Below are positions 62,779 to 64,000 of a stretch of 64,000 nt of DNA, piece after piece. Both the position numbers and the translations under genes were made by a program. Source of the stretch: Stygiobacter sp. RIFOXYC2_FULL_38_25. Lineage in GTDB: Bacteria; Bacteroidota; Ignavibacteria; Ignavibacteriales; Melioribacteraceae. How positions within the stretch are numbered: the first letter of the stretch is position 1; every line of letters starts with the position of its first letter. The stretch is taken from assembly GCA_001803165.1 (NCBI GenBank), contig MHAZ01000012.1:186001-250000 (forward strand). Reading direction: 5' to 3'. Below the pieces are notes generated by a model, which was not told where the DNA came from, made no database searches, and worked only from the letters and a program-made list of their open reading frames with translations.

Positions 62779-63621
62779 ATATTTTCCCAGCCATTCTTTT
62801 CTTAGTTCAGTTACTTCAGCACGGTGCTTCTTCAAAAAATGATCACCACCTTCAAACAAAACCAGTTTGTGCGGATGATTAATAGCTTTTAGTTTCTCCG
62901 ATAAATCAATAGGATCGTGTACGAGTACCCGGTCGTCAGATGTTCCGTGAAGAAGAAGCATCGGAGTTGTTCGGCAAAGCTTTTCCGGAAAGTTAATAAT
63001 CGAGCGAGATTCACATTTGTCTTTGAAATCTCCGAGCGAATCTTTTCCAATTGTGTGTTCATACAGATGCTTCATGAATTTGCTTTCATCTGCGTTGCAT
63101 TTAAGATTTGCAATTCCGCCAATAACAATAGCTGCTTTGAATATGTTTGTTTTAGTTAGAGCAAGATAAGTCATCATTCCGCCCCGGCTCCATCCTTCAA
63201 TTCCCCAAAGGCTTTTATCGGCGCAATCAATCTCATCTGCAAGAGAAATTAAATTTATTACATCGTTAACATCACCGCCGCCAAATTCATCTTTACCTTC
63301 GCTTCCGGCATTGCCGCGGTATTGCGAAGCCAAAACAACATAACCCCAGCTTGCAATCTGTCCGAAAATTCCGCGTGCGTTAAATTCATCTATTGCGCCG
63401 GCGTTTCCAATTCCGCCGCGGCACCAAATAACGCAAGGATACTTTTGGGATTGGTCTTTAGGGTAAGCGAGATAACCGTTCACTTTCAGTCCGTCGGAAA
63501 AGTATGTCATCTTCTCAACAACAGAGTTGGCTAGAGTCTCTTCACCCCAGCCGCTTACAATCATTTTTTCTTGTACGGAACTTAGTTTTATTTCCTTGCG
63601 TAAAATGATTTTCGTATTCAT
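62764..63621 (-). CDS. Alpha/beta hydrolase, prolyl-oligopeptidase/acyl-aminoacyl-peptidase type
   Basis: A cytoplasmic serine hydrolase of 285 residues with no signal peptide. The HGG-like oxyanion region is CVIWCRGGIGNAGAIDEFNA, the nucleophile is in WGIEGWSRGGMMTYLAL, the Asp in LLLHGTSDDRVLV, and the His in LFEGGDHFLKKHR, completing the S9 triad. RGG in place of HGG at the oxyanion place is unusual but seen. There is no N-terminal propeller, so it is like the free-standing S9 catalytic domain. Substrate could be short peptides or esters. It converges with the GHL10 gene. Confidence 0.82.
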   Translation of the reverse strand: MNTKIILRKEIKLSSVQEKMIVSGWGEETLANSVVEKMTYFSDGLKVNGYLAYPKDQSQKYPCVIWCRGGIGNAGAIDEFNARGIFGQIASWGYVVLASQYRGNAGSEGKDEFGGGDVNDVINLISLADEIDCADKSLWGIEGWSRGGMMTYLALTKTNIFKAAIVIGGIANLKCNADESKFMKHLYEHTIGKDSLGDFKDKCESRSIINFPEKLCRTTPMLLLHGTSDDRVLVHDPIDLSEKLKAINHPHKLVLFEGGDHFLKKHRAEVTELRKEWLGKYLKQF

Positions 63622-63726
63622 GAATTCCTTTTGAAAATCCTTAAATTAGTGTTGTTAGCTTTACAGAAAAGGCTTTGCTTGTACAAAGCGGCAACAATTT
63701 CATAACCAATTTACAGATTAACTATT

Positions 63727-64000
63727 ATGCCTAAAAACAAACAGATTTCAAAAAAGCAGATGAGCAAGAACAGATTTATGCAAATCACAGTTGTAATCGT
63801 TTTGGTTGCGTTCGTTGCATATTTTGTTTTATCTAATTTACTGTTAACTAAAACGCCGGTAAATCCGGAATTGGAAAATGCCGTGAACGGAAAAGCAGCT
63901 TACTCGTTTACCAAAGAAGGTGATCTTTCTTTCACAAATAAAAATGGCGATTCAATCGCGCAAATTGAAATTGAAATCGCGGATGACAATCAGCAGCGTT
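63727..64000 (+). CDS. Membrane-anchored DUF192-like protein, N-terminal part
   Basis: The window ends 91 codons in. The start MPKNKQISKKQMSKNRFMQI is basic and is followed by one transmembrane helix (TVVIVLVAFVAYFVLSNLLL). A Pro/Asn linker then leads into FTKEGDLSFTNKNGDSIAQI and EIEIADDNQQR. The last residues look like the beginning of a DUF192 domain ('IEIADD...R'), which continues beyond the window. DUF192 proteins are small, usually exported, and of unknown function. The assignment rests on about 20 residues. Confidence 0.55.
   Translation, partial: MPKNKQISKKQMSKNRFMQITVVIVLVAFVAYFVLSNLLLTKTPVNPELENAVNGKAAYSFTKEGDLSFTNKNGDSIAQIEIEIADDNQQR

Overview
The window is a contiguous piece of an AT-rich bacterial chromosome, most likely from the Ignavibacteria branch of the Bacteroidota/Chlorobi group. 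The main evidence is the Type IX secretion C-terminal sorting signal of the 'QNYPNPFNP' kind on two large secreted proteins. Supporting evidence is a full classical menaquinone operon, TonB/ExbBD energisation (a diderm envelope), an UpxY-type NusG paralogue and housekeeping genes of Bacteroidota flavour. The placement is inferred from protein character only. No tRNA or rRNA genes, CRISPR arrays, insertion sequences or prophage genes were seen.

Layout. 1-6.9 kb: start of rpsT, queE-queD (7-deazaguanine synthesis), monomeric isocitrate dehydrogenase, a sirtuin, a TPR protein, an HD/OB exonuclease and an UpxY-like antiterminator. 6.9-11.4 kb: a signalling block with a hybrid kinase, an NtrC-type sigma-54 activator and its PAS kinase. 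11.4-14.6 kb: a DUF4139 protein, a small membrane protein and a fatty-acid hydroxylase/sterol desaturase homologue. 14.6-22.1 kb: a sugar-acid/glycan cluster on the minus strand, comprising a NeuB-like synthase without its C-terminal SAF domain, a KdsC-like phosphatase, an SDR, a GSA-type aminotransferase, a split transketolase, an SpsF-type cytidylyltransferase and a GT-B-like transferase. Two different intergenic repeats lie inside it.

22.1-32.8 kb: a YwqK/MORN-like repeat protein, a MenI-like thioesterase facing the seven-gene operon menF-D-H-B-A-C-E, and a divergent MarR regulator. 32.8-38.5 kb: prmA, a PBP4-type lipoprotein, a TatD-radical SAM fusion, purM, a YoeB-type toxin-antitoxin pair and a lone MNT nucleotidyltransferase. 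38.6-46.3 kb: hrcA-grpE-dnaJ (no dnaK here), a ComEA-like protein, a PilM-like protein, rsmD, coaD and a TonB/ExbD/ExbB module. 46.7-53.1 kb: two tandem T9SS cargo proteins with cohesin-like modules; the first also carries an M23 peptidase and a dockerin-like region. 53.1-64 kb: an amino-acid permease, a sodium:solute symporter with a small membrane partner, a PpiD/SurA-like foldase, aroK-aroB, a GHL10 glycoside hydrolase-like protein, an alpha/beta hydrolase and the start of a DUF192-type protein.

The most promising candidate for an undescribed system is the 14.6-22.1 kb cluster. It has the parts to build a 2-keto-3-deoxy sugar acid (aldol condensation, dephosphorylation, CMP activation, transfer). 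However, its precursor would come from a two-subunit transketolase, an SDR and a GSA-aminomutase-like enzyme instead of the usual NDP-sugar dehydratase/epimerase route. All statements rest on reading sequence and motifs by eye; no database search was run.
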